This document shows, one piece after another, positions 11,701 through 22,657 of a stretch of DNA of 64,000 nucleotides. The first letter of the stretch is position 1. Each line of letters begins with the position of its first letter. The notes under the pieces are model-generated. The model saw only the letters and a program-made list of their open reading frames with translations, was not told where the DNA came from and did no database searches. Origin of the DNA: Ananas comosus (lineage: Eukaryota; Streptophyta; Magnoliopsida; Poales; Bromeliaceae); the NCBI RefSeq assembly GCF_001540865.1, contig NC_033631.1, forward strand, positions 186,001 to 250,000, given 5' to 3'. The position numbers and the translations under genes were made by a program.

Positions 11701-14045
11701 ACGATGAATGTCGAAATCTCGATGAAGACTATGACTGTCAAGATACAGGTTGAGCCAATCATCAGCAAAAAAAATAGGCGTTGTGTATGCCGCATAATCA
11801 GGATACTCCTGCAAAATATTTCAAACAGTTGAACAAGCAAGAAACGACATCGGTGCATAAATAAGAAAATAATAATAATAATTAGAGCCAGACAACTGAA
11901 CATTAGTCTCTCCCCTATATATAATGGGTTATCAAAGAGAATTAAAATACATTCATACTAATGTCAACGAATTAATGAGACTTCATCATTGCTTTTATTC
12001 AGAGAGCTGACACCTATCCTTTAGCAATCCAATAATTGGAAAAACAAATTAGTTAGAGATATCAAAGACATCTAAATGTTGGTTAGTCTGATGTAATTAA
12101 AAATGTGATCAACCAAGTTTTTAAATAAATTATTACATACTAAAATAAATTAGGCTTTGATAAACTTGATATTTGCATATGTTGAAATATGTACACACAT
12201 TTCCACAAAATAAATACAAAAATAAGAAAATTGTGTGCATAAATGAACGCAAGTCATAAGGATCTTCATAGATTGTAAACAATCCTAAGCATGTATAATA
12301 GGACCAAACAATAGCGAGTCAATTGAAAAGATGAACTACTTCTGACATACCTTAACAAAATGCCAATCTTTAAGATACAACAATGAGTCAATCTTATTGT
12401 TACAGCTTGAATCATTACCACGATTTTCCTGAGAATGTTCAATCCAGTAGCTTATGTAATCCGCCAGAGACATCTCAAGTCTCTTTTGGTCTGTGAACTC
12501 CCTCGTAGAACAGTCAGCCACCTGCAAGAATGAAGAAAGAGAAGAAGAGGGAAAAAAAAAAGCAGCATTAACGAAGCTGTAAGACTTAGTTCCATTTATT
12601 ACCGAAGAGCAGCACTTGTACTTGTTTAAAGCAATTGTACGCATAGAAGATTATGTTCTGAAAGAGAATTGAAGAAGATAGAATACAAAAGGGACGATAA
12701 AAAAGTGAATGATGGCCTAATGATCTTTGCAGCATTATTGAAAACTATACGACCAGAATATCCTCCTTTCAGTATCATCTACTTGAGTTTAACGGGATGC
12801 CACATGGTTGATAAAGCTAACAACATCTAATATTTAAAATGAAACTTCAAATATGAAATTTGAAAAATCAGCCCCTTCGGAAGATATGATAATCAACAAG
12901 AAAAAAAAAAATTTGTGGCATACAACTGCATCAAGAGAAATTACTGTATGAAGAGAGGTGCTATTAGCCGTTAAATGTTCCAATTTCATTTGCTAAAAAG
13001 TGATTAAAAACCATTAAATTTGATGGAATCACAAGTAAATTTTTGAAAATCTCCAATTTAAATGACTAAAATCACTCAACACCCAAAAATCAAAAGTTGA
13101 GGAAGTACCAATGAAAGAAAAAAAAAAAAAAAATGAAGTTGGGTGGCTAACCTCAAAATAACCTACAGTTGAGGGGGCCTCCATACATTTACCTAAAAAT
13201 TTCAACTTTAAAACTTCAAAACTGCAATACGGAATCAGGCCAAGATTGAGGAGAGCCCACAAATCCGCAATGTCCAAATTTTGCAGGCATATACACGCAT
13301 GACCAGAGAACGGTAGTTGACCAAAAGAAATCAATTATGCATGCAACAAAAAAATTCCAACTTTTTAAACTTCGCACGGCAATTCACAATGGACCAAAGT
13401 TCAAGGAGACTACAAATCCACAATTTCCGAACTTTGCGGGGGTATACATGCATTCGTCTTCCGATAAGTAGCTGATCAAAACAAATCAATTATAGATACG
13501 GTAAGAAGTTCCAACTTTTTGGACTTTAGGCGACGATTAAAATTCGCAATCAGGGCAAATTTCAAAGAGGCTACAAATCCACAGCTTCCAAACTTTGCAG
13601 CGTCGATTACTCGCGGCGATTAGTAATCAAGCCAATGTTCAAGTAGACTACAAATCCACCATTTCCGAACTTTGCATTCAGGTGGCAATTAGGAATCGAG
13701 CCAATGCTCGATGAGACCACAGGTCCGCAATTTGCGAACTTTTCGGGGTTACATAACTACAATACATGCGATAAACCCTAATAAATCTGAAAGAGATCGA
13801 GAGAGTGTTAGGGTTTTGGGGACCTGGACGGTGGAGTTAGGGAAGCGGGCGGAGAAGAAGGGGAGGTTGGGGCGGCGGGGGGCGGAGGAGACCCAGTCGG
13901 CGCAGGCCCTCCACGGGGCGGCGGCGTCCGTGAGGCCGGTGAGGAGGACGGGGAGGTTGGGCGCGAGGAACCTCTCGACGAAGCGCTCGTAGCTCAGATC
14001 TCGAGCGTCCACCCTCTCCACCCCACCTCCGATGCGAACGCCCAT
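8733..14045 (-). CDS. JmjC-domain 2-oxoglutarate oxygenase, JMJD4/JMJ20-like
   Basis: Nine exons (minus strand): 14045-13824, 12521-12351, 11808-11646, 11435-11318, 10964-10895, 10832-10752, 9878-9822, 9704-9593, 9229-8733. The joined frame is 496 aa with consistent phases and GT-AG borders. The JmjC core spans exons 4-7: HAD (His192, Asp194) and His270 in SGWYHQVHN match the Fe(II) HxD...H facial triad, and Lys209 in GRKRW matches the 2OG lysine. The layout (ADCSTREF region, then YMGPKGTWTPLHADVF, then SINHNWFNAYNL) is that of JMJD4. Animal JMJD4 hydroxylates a lysine of release factor eRF1; the Arabidopsis relative JMJ20 is described as a histone arginine demethylase, so the substrate here is open. 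The first exon is GC-rich. A 36-bp tandem repeat lies in intron 7, and a MITE lies 136 bp upstream of the ATG. Confidence 0.92.
9737..9808. repeat. 36-bp perfect tandem repeat x2 (intronic)
   Basis: A unit starting ATAAAGTTGTATTCCTC and ending GAGCTGACAC is repeated exactly once more. It lies in the intron between exons 7 and 8 of the JmjC gene. Confidence 0.95.
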
Positions 14046-14074
14046 CTCCTCCTCCTCCTCGTCCTCCTCCTCCG

Positions 14075-14108
<34 letters not shown>

Positions 14109-14110
14109 TC
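14046..14110 (-). repeat. GAG/GAA triplet repeat upstream of JmjC start
   Basis: On the minus strand this reads as an unbroken run of Glu codons (with one Asp and one Ala) in frame with the JmjC ATG at 14045. No in-frame ATG or stop was found between it and the MITE, so it is probably 5' UTR but could be an N-terminal acidic extension if the real start is missing or non-AUG. Confidence 0.7.
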
Positions 14111-14172
14111 CGGCGACGACGACGTTACGGGGAGATGTATCAATGCCCAGGAAACCGAGGTTGAAGCGGGGT

Positions 14173-14679
14173 CTAAGTAACGGACTTTTTTCGAAAATAA
14201 CTGTGAAAGTTCGTATTTGCCAAACTAACCCCGTGGAATTTTTATTTGTAAAATTAACCCTCCTTTCGCCACATGGGCGCCACGTCAGGAATTCCTCAAA
14301 AAGGCGGTGAATCGTTCACCGTCTTTGTAATTTTTATTATAAAAGCGGTGAATGGTTCACCATCTTTAGAAGACGGTAAACCATTCACCGCCTTTAGTGC
14401 AAAATTTTCCAGGACATCATATTATGGACTTGGAAAGATTTGCGCAGTGTAGGGATTGGTACTAAAGACGGTGAATGGTTCACCGTCTTATGAAGACGGT
14501 GAACCATTCACCGCCTTCACATCAAAGACAATGAACGATTCACCGTCTTTTTGAGGAATCCCTAACGTGGCGCCCACGTGACGAGAGGAGGGTTAGTTTC
14601 ACAAATAAAAATTTCACAGGATTAGTTTGGCAAATACGAAATTTTACAGGGTTATTTTCGAAAAAAGTCCCTAAGTAAC
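14173..14679. mobile_element. Mutator-type MITE with 9-bp target duplication
   Basis: A 489-bp element (14182-14670) is bounded by CTAAGTAAC on both sides (14173-14181 and 14671-14679), a 9-bp duplication typical of Mutator-like elements. The terminal inverted repeats begin with a perfect 20-bp match (GGACTTTTTTCG...) and similarity continues for over 150 bp. The interior has about six near-palindromic GGTGAATGGTTCACC units and a CACGTG in the right arm. There is no transposase, so it is non-autonomous. It lies immediately 5' of the JmjC gene. Confidence 0.92.
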
Positions 14680-15480
14680 CGTAAAATGTTATGGACGCAT
14701 GAATATATATTTCCGGCTAAAATACAATTTATTTTTTAAAATCCCTGTTTTTTTTTTATATATATTTTATCTCTTCTAAATTTTAAAAATATTTTCAGAG
14801 TATTTAAGATCTTAATGGAGAGGGCGAAATGATAAAATTATTTTAACAATTTTTTTAAATGTATATTTTAATGGGTATCTTCGGTATAAATTATATGAAA
14901 TAGACGGAATAATATATCAACTTAAAATTTTGAAAAAATAAAATATAAATTTTTGAAAGTCAAAGGAAAAGTGAGAGGCAGTATTTACAACAAAGTTTTC
15001 TGCATTTAAGCCATTCTTTTCTGTATATTTTTTTATCTTTTTTTTAAAATTTGACAATATTATATTTAGTTATTCAATTAATTTTTTAGACAAAATAAAT
15101 CATCACTTATGTAGAATATGATATCCTACCAGATAGTAAATATCAAAATCTTTTTAGAAATAAAAATCAAGTTTCCTCTTATTACAATCATACTAAAAAA
15201 TTCTTACTCTAAAAAATTATTCTTGCATAACTTATTTCAACTTTTAAATATGAGTAAAGCAAAATATATAAGTAATACTAATTTATCATTTTTATTTAAA
15301 AAAAAATTACTCATTCAACTTCTTTAGGATGCGTTTGTTTCACCAAAATCAATTACAGAATAATAATAATAATAAAAGAATTAATTCATTTCTCTCAAGC
15401 GCTTTCGCACCATTTGCTTCTATGAAACAACGAGTAGAATTAAAAAAACTTTACAACTAAATTCTAATTTATCCGAAAAT
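14680..15480. other. intergenic, AT-rich, no gene seen
   Basis: Strongly AT-rich sequence with poly-A/T runs; short open frames lack any recognisable motif. Confidence 0.5.
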
Positions 15481-15662
15481 TTATTTATTTTTTTGAGAGA
15501 TAGATAGCACGCTACCGGTTTCATTTATTTTATTTAAAAATAAACTTAGCTAGAAATATGAATCAACTAGAATTCGAACTTAGATCTTATTGCAGGGATC
15601 ATTAAAGCCAACCAGACAGGCAGACACCCAAGCAACTAGGCTACAGCAGACAGCATTGTTTG
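15481..15662 (-). mobile_element. SINE-like element
   Basis: Read on the minus strand, TAGCCTAGTTGCTT (A-box-like) is followed about 50 bp later by AAGTTCGAATTCT (B-box-like) and an A/T-rich tail. It is the same family as 29.8 kb and probably 0.6 kb. tRNA-derived ancestry is inferred from these boxes. Confidence 0.5.
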
Positions 15663-16310
15663 TATGAAATAGTCATCTAACATTGGGAGGACTTCAGCAG
15701 GCTTGCTGTATCAGAACAAACTGACCTTCCCCGAGAAATGTCGAGCTCGCAGAACTCACAACCGAGGGCGTTTGCATGGCCGCCGACATTGCCAGACCGG
15801 GCAAACTAATGTGTACAGTTCCACAGACTTGAAATGCAACGCCGCCTCAGTCGGCGTCAAATGCCGAGTCCACAGAACATGTGGTTCCACGAATAGCCAA
15901 ACACACTAATAAACAGAATACTGGATCACAGCACAAGCAAAATATTCACTTCGCCAAGAACTTAGATTCAGTAACAAATATCATCTAATAAGCTATCATT
16001 GAGCACAAAGAACCACACAGAATCCTCTCAAATGAAAAAAAAAAAAAAGAAAAAGAAAAAGGGAAAACTCATAAACATCTACAATAAGGAACAAAACCAT
16101 ATGACACAATTTTATTTGACAACATAATGGGTGAAAAATAAAGAGAAGGCTGAAATAATGTTTGGAGAGCTTTCTACTGCAAACAAGTGTATTGGAACAA
16201 AACAAGGATTCCCCATAGGCGCCCATTTAAAATTAAGTAAAACGTAATGTAATCCTCGAGTCGTATAAAATGTTTTTGATAAACCGACGACGGCCTATCG
16301 ACCATGAGAA
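15663..16310 (-). other. downstream region/3' UTR of AP-1 mu gene
   Basis: No gene recognised. The part near 16200-16310 should be the 3' UTR of the minus-strand adaptin gene. A short GC-richer patch at 15720-15880 has no coding similarity I recognise. Confidence 0.4.
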
Positions 16311-19300
16311 TTAGATGAGCCTCAATTCGTACTCGCCGGCCATTGTGATGTATCTCACCCACGGGAGGGCCTGGTATCCACTCTTCTCGATGATTTTAAG
16401 GTATCGAACCTGCGAAAGTTTAACCACATGAAACATTTTTGTATTATATATTGGTGCACTGCATACTATTATATTACAGTTTTTAGATTTCAGAGTACCT
16501 GAATGCCAGAAACGGTAAAATAAGGTATCTCAAACTTCACGCGGATCGGGGCTTTTTTCTCGGGGGTTGCTTCCTCTGCAGTTATACTGGGAAGACTAAA
16601 TTCGGCCCGACACATGTACTCCTAAAAGAGGATTCAGAACTACATTAATATCATGAAGAATCATCACTTGCAGACAAAAGTGGACAAGTCGTTCTATACA
16701 TTGTCAAGGGGAAAACGAAAGAAAAAAGAAACGAATGGTGAGATACCTTTCCGCCAGGAAAAGACTTAATTTTCCAGACCAATGCATCATGCTCGGGAGC
16801 ATATGCAGCAGAACCCATGGAAGTTCTTATATTAGGATGGGTAGCATCGGAAGGTACAGGCACCTCAATTTCCACATTTGTAGCAGTGCTGTTGGAGGAA
16901 GAATAAATTAATAATATTGAATATAAATGGTTGAACGTTTTGTGGCAAAGACCCGGACCTTCTTTCCTTGAACTGGCTTCTTGCCTTCACCATGAGCTCT
17001 ATGCGGCTTCTCGAGTGTTTCTCAACTTGAGCTTCTACCCAGATTAAAGGTTTCACCTGAAGAAGGTCGGAAGAAAAGATGAAATAAGCCAAAAGAAACT
17101 CAATAAACACAGAGGGTTTTACATTTATTTAAATATGCAGCGTAAAGTGCAGTTTCTTACAAAAAAATACCATCACATTAAGATGGTGAGTCATCAAATT
17201 CATGAGGAAACTTAGTGTTGTATTACAAAAGTACTTTCCTGTTGATTACCATAAGTAGAAGGGACAAGAGTTAATACATTAAGCTTTTGAGAGATATAGA
17301 TGAAAATTCACATTTTACAGGGATAGATATATATGTAAATAGATGGTTTTGCAGTGCTATATATGTAAATATCTGAAGTAAATGTAAGAGCCCCTAAAAC
17401 TTTCCAAAATCACTGAATAAATAAATGCCAGGTAACCTGAGTACTGAGTCTGTAGGTCATCAGATCGAAAGATCCATCTGGTGGTATGAAGGATATGGTC
17501 CTGTCGTTCTCAAATCTCGCCAGACGCACACACCTTCAAGGAAAGTAAGCAGTTAAATCTCAAGCCTAGAATACAAGAAATAGGAAGAAAACAAGTTTCA
17601 AGGAGGAATACTACTTACTGATGGAACTTAATATCATCGAGATCAATAGCTTTTCCCTTTGTTGCTCGCCCTTGGGCTTCCAGAAGAACCCTATCATTCA
17701 GCCCAAGTTTACACTCAGGCATTCCACTGCATAAAAAGCAAATAATTAGCTATTTCGTTTCGTAAAGAATTCTTTTGAGCAGAAACAGTGCTTGTCAAGA
17801 CAACCAATGTAAGGAAATACCTCAAATTTATAAAAATTCATTTGCCACATTGTTGATGCTGATTGTACCAAAACAAAAACACGAAGGAACATGCTATCTA
17901 GCAGATATCGAGGTAATACATATAAAGGATAAACATGAAATAGGAACCAGACGAATGATCAATATTTAGCATATGATCTTCCATGGTTAAGGGAAAACAT
18001 GATTCATTAGAATCCAGGTCGACCTGTTTGAATCATTCTGGGATGAACTGAACTACTGAAGCCCTGCTTTAAATAATCACTGGTAGGAATCTTTTTTCAA
18101 AAAGTGTAGTTTGCATCCTAATGACTTACACTGATTGATCGCTTTTCAGAAGGGGTTTCTCAGTTACTAGTGGAGAAAAAATGGTCATAAAACACATATT
18201 TGAGAATTGATAACATATTCGGGTGTTTCGAACATCTACTGCACACAACATTTTAATAAGCATTACTAGCTTAGAATCTCCGTCAGTTTTTGTAGTACTT
18301 AATCCTTCCATTTACAACTTCTCTCACTATCTCCGGAGTTAGTTGAGTTCTCCAGGCAAAGCCATGGCTTAGAAGCCAGACTTCCTCATAGGGTTAAGTG
18401 GTAGACCAGACACCTAAGAATTTGCCTAGGAACAAGAAGAAACACAAACTTGAATGATACTTCAATTGTATATGTGAAAAAAGTCTCACTAGTAATTAGT
18501 TTTTAAAAAAAAAGGAAAAAAAAAAAAACCAACAAAGGTGGTGTTTCATTGCACATGAAAGAGACTCAAAATACAAAAATAGTTTTCGGGGTAGAAAAGG
18601 ATCTTCCCACCTGTTTGGTTCCATGTAAAATACTACTTGGTCGAACAAATTCTACATATCTTAGGGAAAACATCTGTTCTGGTATTTCAGATTTTATCTA
18701 AAGAGAACACGAACTGAAAACTAAAAGCACATTTTTTCCCTTTGCTCTCTCTCACTACAATAAACATTCACAAAGTAAGCATATTCAGAGAGAAGAGAGA
18801 CAGAATAATCATACATAAGCACTGAATACAATAGCAAACTAGCAATATAACACGAAAGTGTTTAGAAGGTGAAATTATAGTACCCATAGAAACAAAGAAA
18901 GGCAGCACATGAATAAAAATTCTACATAAGAGACTTGAGACTATTCAAACCTAACATATCAAGAGTCGCAACCCTCAAATGCGCCTCGCTGCACCTTGGG
19001 TATATCAAGGTACAGGGGCTTGCATTTCATGCCATGGTAAGGCTTGCATTTCATGCCTGCGCACGCACCTCAGGCACACCTTTTCGGATATAGTCGACAA
19101 CCTTACAGTTTTGTGAACACACGTTATTGAGTTAAATCAAAATTAAGATGCCAAACATTAAATGTTAATTTCAATTTATTGAGCCATTCATTGCTTAAGG
19201 ACATTCAAAGGTTACACAAGCTTGAAAGACGATCTATGAGACATTATTTCCATAGTATAATGTCTTCATGAATAATCATGCAACTTGGAGCCCATCGGAA

Positions 19301-21422
19301 GGTCTAACGATGAGGAAACAAACCCTTAGCTACAAAGGTGCTTTGTTGTTTACAGATGGAAAAGTTAGCAATCCATAAGCGTTTTAAAGGAGGTTGGACA
19401 GAAACTAAAAGTTGGTAGCTTCTTCCAGTTCTAGATAATATTAAAAAGAGAAAGAAGGAAATACCTCAAATATGTCCTCATTTTTAATGCCCCGACTACA
19501 TCTGAGCGGATAATCTGTCCATTGCTGTTAACAAGAATGTTAACACTTTCCACCACATCCAAGAACACCTGATAGAAAAAGAATTGACATCAGTAACTAG
19601 TTTCATATGATGAATGCTAATCTTCGGCAGTCCCCAAGGACCTCAACAAAAGATAAGTAAAACCTACTTCATTTTTCTTGTACCGAATCCCTTCACTGCG
19701 CCATGACACAGCATTTGTTACAGCCATCGGAGGCCTCTGTGTTACTTCCATCCTGTACGCATCTGTCTTAATGAACTCACTGAGAATCTTAGCTTCTGTA
19801 TATTGCGGGTACCCAAAGTCCATCATTTCATCCAGCAACTCATACTGCCCATATCATTACAACATATGACTAAATCCATATCTAAACATATCAAAATGTG
19901 AGAAAAGAATCAACCAAAGAAAATTTGAAGATCTTGTCCTTACCACAACAACAAAATTATCTCTTAAAGATTCCTCTTCCAACTCCTCGAAATAATGCTT
20001 AAAGACCTGCATAGCTACCAAATCTCTTACAAACAAGCTTACAATGGCTAATGCTTAATACTGAATAAAGAAAACTGAAATCAACATCTGCAACAGTAAT
20101 TAATCGCTAATATTGCTACTTACATCGACGACTCGGTGCAGAAATAGAAGAATACTAGCAGCATTGCAGTTCTGCCTTGCGGCAGTCATCAGGAACACAT
20201 TATTGTGCTGTATGAACATGTAGGTCACCCCATTATCGTATACCACCGGTGAGTGCGACTCTGGATCAGCCTGACCACAAGATCTCAGTGTAAATTGTAA
20301 TGTTTTGAAGTGAACAAATTGAATGGCATTGAAAATGGTAAACTCTTATGACCTTCCATTCAGAAATCTATTGACATGATGATTTTTCTGTTCCTCGTGT
20401 TGGTTATTTACATCGAGACTTGTCACTTCACTTTGATACATACAAAGAAGCATCTTAACTAAGGATTTAAGTGTCGTGGCATGGGATCGTGCCAAAAACT
20501 TGTCAACACGGTACGGCATGGGTCACAAAAAATACATGTGTGCCGACACATAATGACATGAAATATTTATTTTTTAAGCAACATAATTTTCTAATTGCTT
20601 ATTATGTATCTTTATCAAATCTTTTGAACTTTATTGAGAAAATTACTCACTAATTTAAAACAAAGAAAATTTTGAGTTGTGCTATCGGCATAAGAGTTGT
20701 ATCATGCTGCTATCTTATTGGCATGATATGACGCAGTGGATACGAGCCATGCCGATAGACACTTAAATCCTTGGTCTTTACATTAGCACCTATATACACT
20801 CTACGAATGTGCCTTTTGGAAATAACTGTTCACAATAAAGTTCGTGCCTTTGGTGGCAACCATATATAATTATTCGCCTGTTTAAATGTCTGAACAAGTT
20901 ATCCAGTGATAACTTACACCCTGTTAGGATTCTGTTCTATCATTGAAATTTACGATCTTGCTTTAGTCCATTTCAAGTTGATTCCTCTTATGCCGAGAAA
21001 TTAACTTAAGTAGCCGCATATACTACTGTAACAATTAGTGCATTGCTCTTGAGTAAACAAAAGATATGAGCTAAGCAAGATGTTCATGCATCCAAACAGC
21101 GCCTAACACAGATCCTTTTTATTATACCCTATGAAACCCTAAAGAGGGTGCTCTACACGCCAATCCGTTTTCCAACAAAAGATCTAGTTTATTCAGATTA
21201 GTCACCGCAACAACCCTAATTTCAACCAAAAACAGATCTAAAAGAAGAGGAAACTCGGATCCTAAATCCGATCCTAGGGATCTGATATTCTACCTCCTTT
21301 TCGATGAGCTTGGTGAAGAAGCGCTCCGCTTGCACGGCGGAGACGTCCCCGCGGTAGTCGCGCCACACGAGGACGCGGCCCTTGATGTCGAGGAGGAAGA
21401 GGGCGGAGACGGCGCCCGCCAT
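16311..21422 (-). CDS. AP1M: AP-1 complex medium subunit (mu1 adaptin)
   Basis: Eleven exons (minus): 21422-21294, 20270-20124, 20006-19944, 19844-19668, 19568-19465, 17726-17619, 17533-17437, 17056-16959, 16888-16747, 16621-16499, 16409-16311. The joined frame is 428 aa, the length of plant mu1, with phases matching throughout. The N-terminal longin domain opens MAGAVSALFLLDIKGR and includes RQNCNAAS and RPPMAVTNAVSWRSEG. From about residue 170 the mu homology domain carries ESVNILVNSNGQ, GMPECKLGLND, FIPPDGSFDLMTY, and the C-terminus GYQALPWVRYITMAGEYEL. In plants AP-1 sorts cargo with YxxPhi signals at the trans-Golgi network/early endosome within a clathrin adaptor tetramer. The start is fixed by the conserved N-terminus. 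The gene is divergent from the WD40 gene, with about 1.2 kb between the start codons. Intron 1 contains a small inverted-repeat element and intron 5 is 1.7 kb. Confidence 0.96.
18955..19095. repeat. short repeat-derived patch in AP1M intron 5
   Basis: GGCTTGCATTTCATGCC occurs twice within 30 bp, in a locally GC-rich patch including TGCGCACGCACCTCAGGCACACC. The composition differs from the surrounding intron and suggests a retroelement fragment (inference). Confidence 0.4.
20459..20774. mobile_element. MITE-like inverted-repeat element in AP1M intron 1
   Basis: The ends AAGGATTTAAGTGTC and GACACTTAAATCCTT are perfect inverted repeats, and related GCATG/CATGCC motifs continue inward. About 315 bp, non-coding. 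No target-site duplication is clear. Confidence 0.75.
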
Positions 21423-21565
21423 GGGCGACGGATCGGAGGTCGCTGCTACCTTGTACGAGGATCAGAACGAGGAACTGGATCTGGATCCGGCGAAGGAGCT
21501 CCCCATTGGTTGAAGAAGCCCGCTCGATTGCTGCTTCTTCGGCAAGCGCTTCTCTCCCCAAAAGT

Positions 21566-21596
<31 letters not shown>

Positions 21597-22657
21597 TGCT
21601 TATGCTTCTCTCCGAAGCAGTTGAGATTAGGGATTGGGGGATCGAGATGGAGATGGAGATGGAGATGGAGATCGAGGGAGAGGGAGAGGGCGAGAGTTGG
21701 GATCTACGGAGTGAGGAGGAGGAGGAGGAAGAGGAGGATGGGTGTCCCAAGAGTAATTGCAAATTGCGATCGCAAAATGGATCCTTCGGAACGTAAAACG
21801 GATCCGCTAAGGCCAATTTGCATAAAACGGATCCTAAAAGCCCTGTTAGGATAAAAGGGCCCATTTGCATAAAAAATCCACAAATTTTAAGTTTCTGCAA
21901 AATTAGGCAGTATTTTTTAATTTTGCAGACTCGAATCGTATTTTCAATAAACTGACTAAAATACTTTTACAATCTTTTCTCTCTCTTTTTTTTTTTTCTC
22001 TCAGAAGAAAGAGGCGGAGGCGGAGGTGGAGGCGGAAACGGCCGCCTAGCCTCTGCCTCTCACGCCCCCGTTATATTTTGATTCCATAGTTTTACATATA
22101 AATTAATTATTTCATAATTGAGTTGATCTTTATATTTAGGTTGGACTAAAAATCAAATAATACAAATTTATATTATATACATTTATAATTATTAATTTAT
22201 ATATATATAAGTATAAAATATATATATTGGAGCTGTTATCGAGCCAAATGCGAGCGAGTTGACCCTAACTTGTGTTTGATTTATTTATTAAATGAACTGA
22301 AAATTTCAGCTCGTGCTTGGGTTATTAAATGAACAATTCGATCTCGACCTCATTTCGAGCCGAACACGAGTTGGCTCGCGATCAGCGACGAGGATTGCCA
22401 CCCCTACTTATTTCTACATTTTTAAACTTTACCCAGGACCAAACTGTGTAATAACAAATTTCAAGGGGATCTAAATGCAAATTTCCTTTCCTCTTTAACC
22501 CTACTTTCTGTCTCCCCTACTCTTCCCTGTTCGTTCTTCTTCTTCAGAGCGTAAAAACCAATTATTCCTTCATTACCGGATTACTTCTATCTCTCTCTCT
22601 CTTTTTTTTTTAATCTTTTTTCCAATTTTTACTTTAAAAATCGCGTCTCGGTCGAGG
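21423..22657. promoter_or_regulatory. divergent intergenic region between AP1M and S2L
   Basis: It carries both 5' ends. The AP1M side has a (CCG)n run at 21566-21597 and a (GGAGAT)n run at 21644-21674, i.e. GC-rich leader sequence on the minus strand. The middle is AT-rich and contains a degraded dispersed repeat (22236-22420). The S2L side has a CT-rich tract at 22590-22612, about 50 bp before its ATG, typical of a plant 5' UTR. Core promoter elements were not resolved. Confidence 0.5.
22236..22420. mobile_element. fragment of TCGAGC-rich dispersed element
   Basis: It shares TCGAGCC, GAACACGAG, GGCTCGCGA and a terminal GCCACCCCTA with sequences at 51.25-51.77, 55.12-55.25 and 61.06-61.85 kb. 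The terminal GGGGTGGCAA-type end recalls plant hAT MITEs (inference). Confidence 0.6.

Noticed and set aside
21274..21900. 208-codon minus frame with SSSS and SISI repeats
   Set aside because: Created by the (CCG)n and (GGAGAT)n microsatellites in the AP1M leader; overlaps the AP1M start in another frame.
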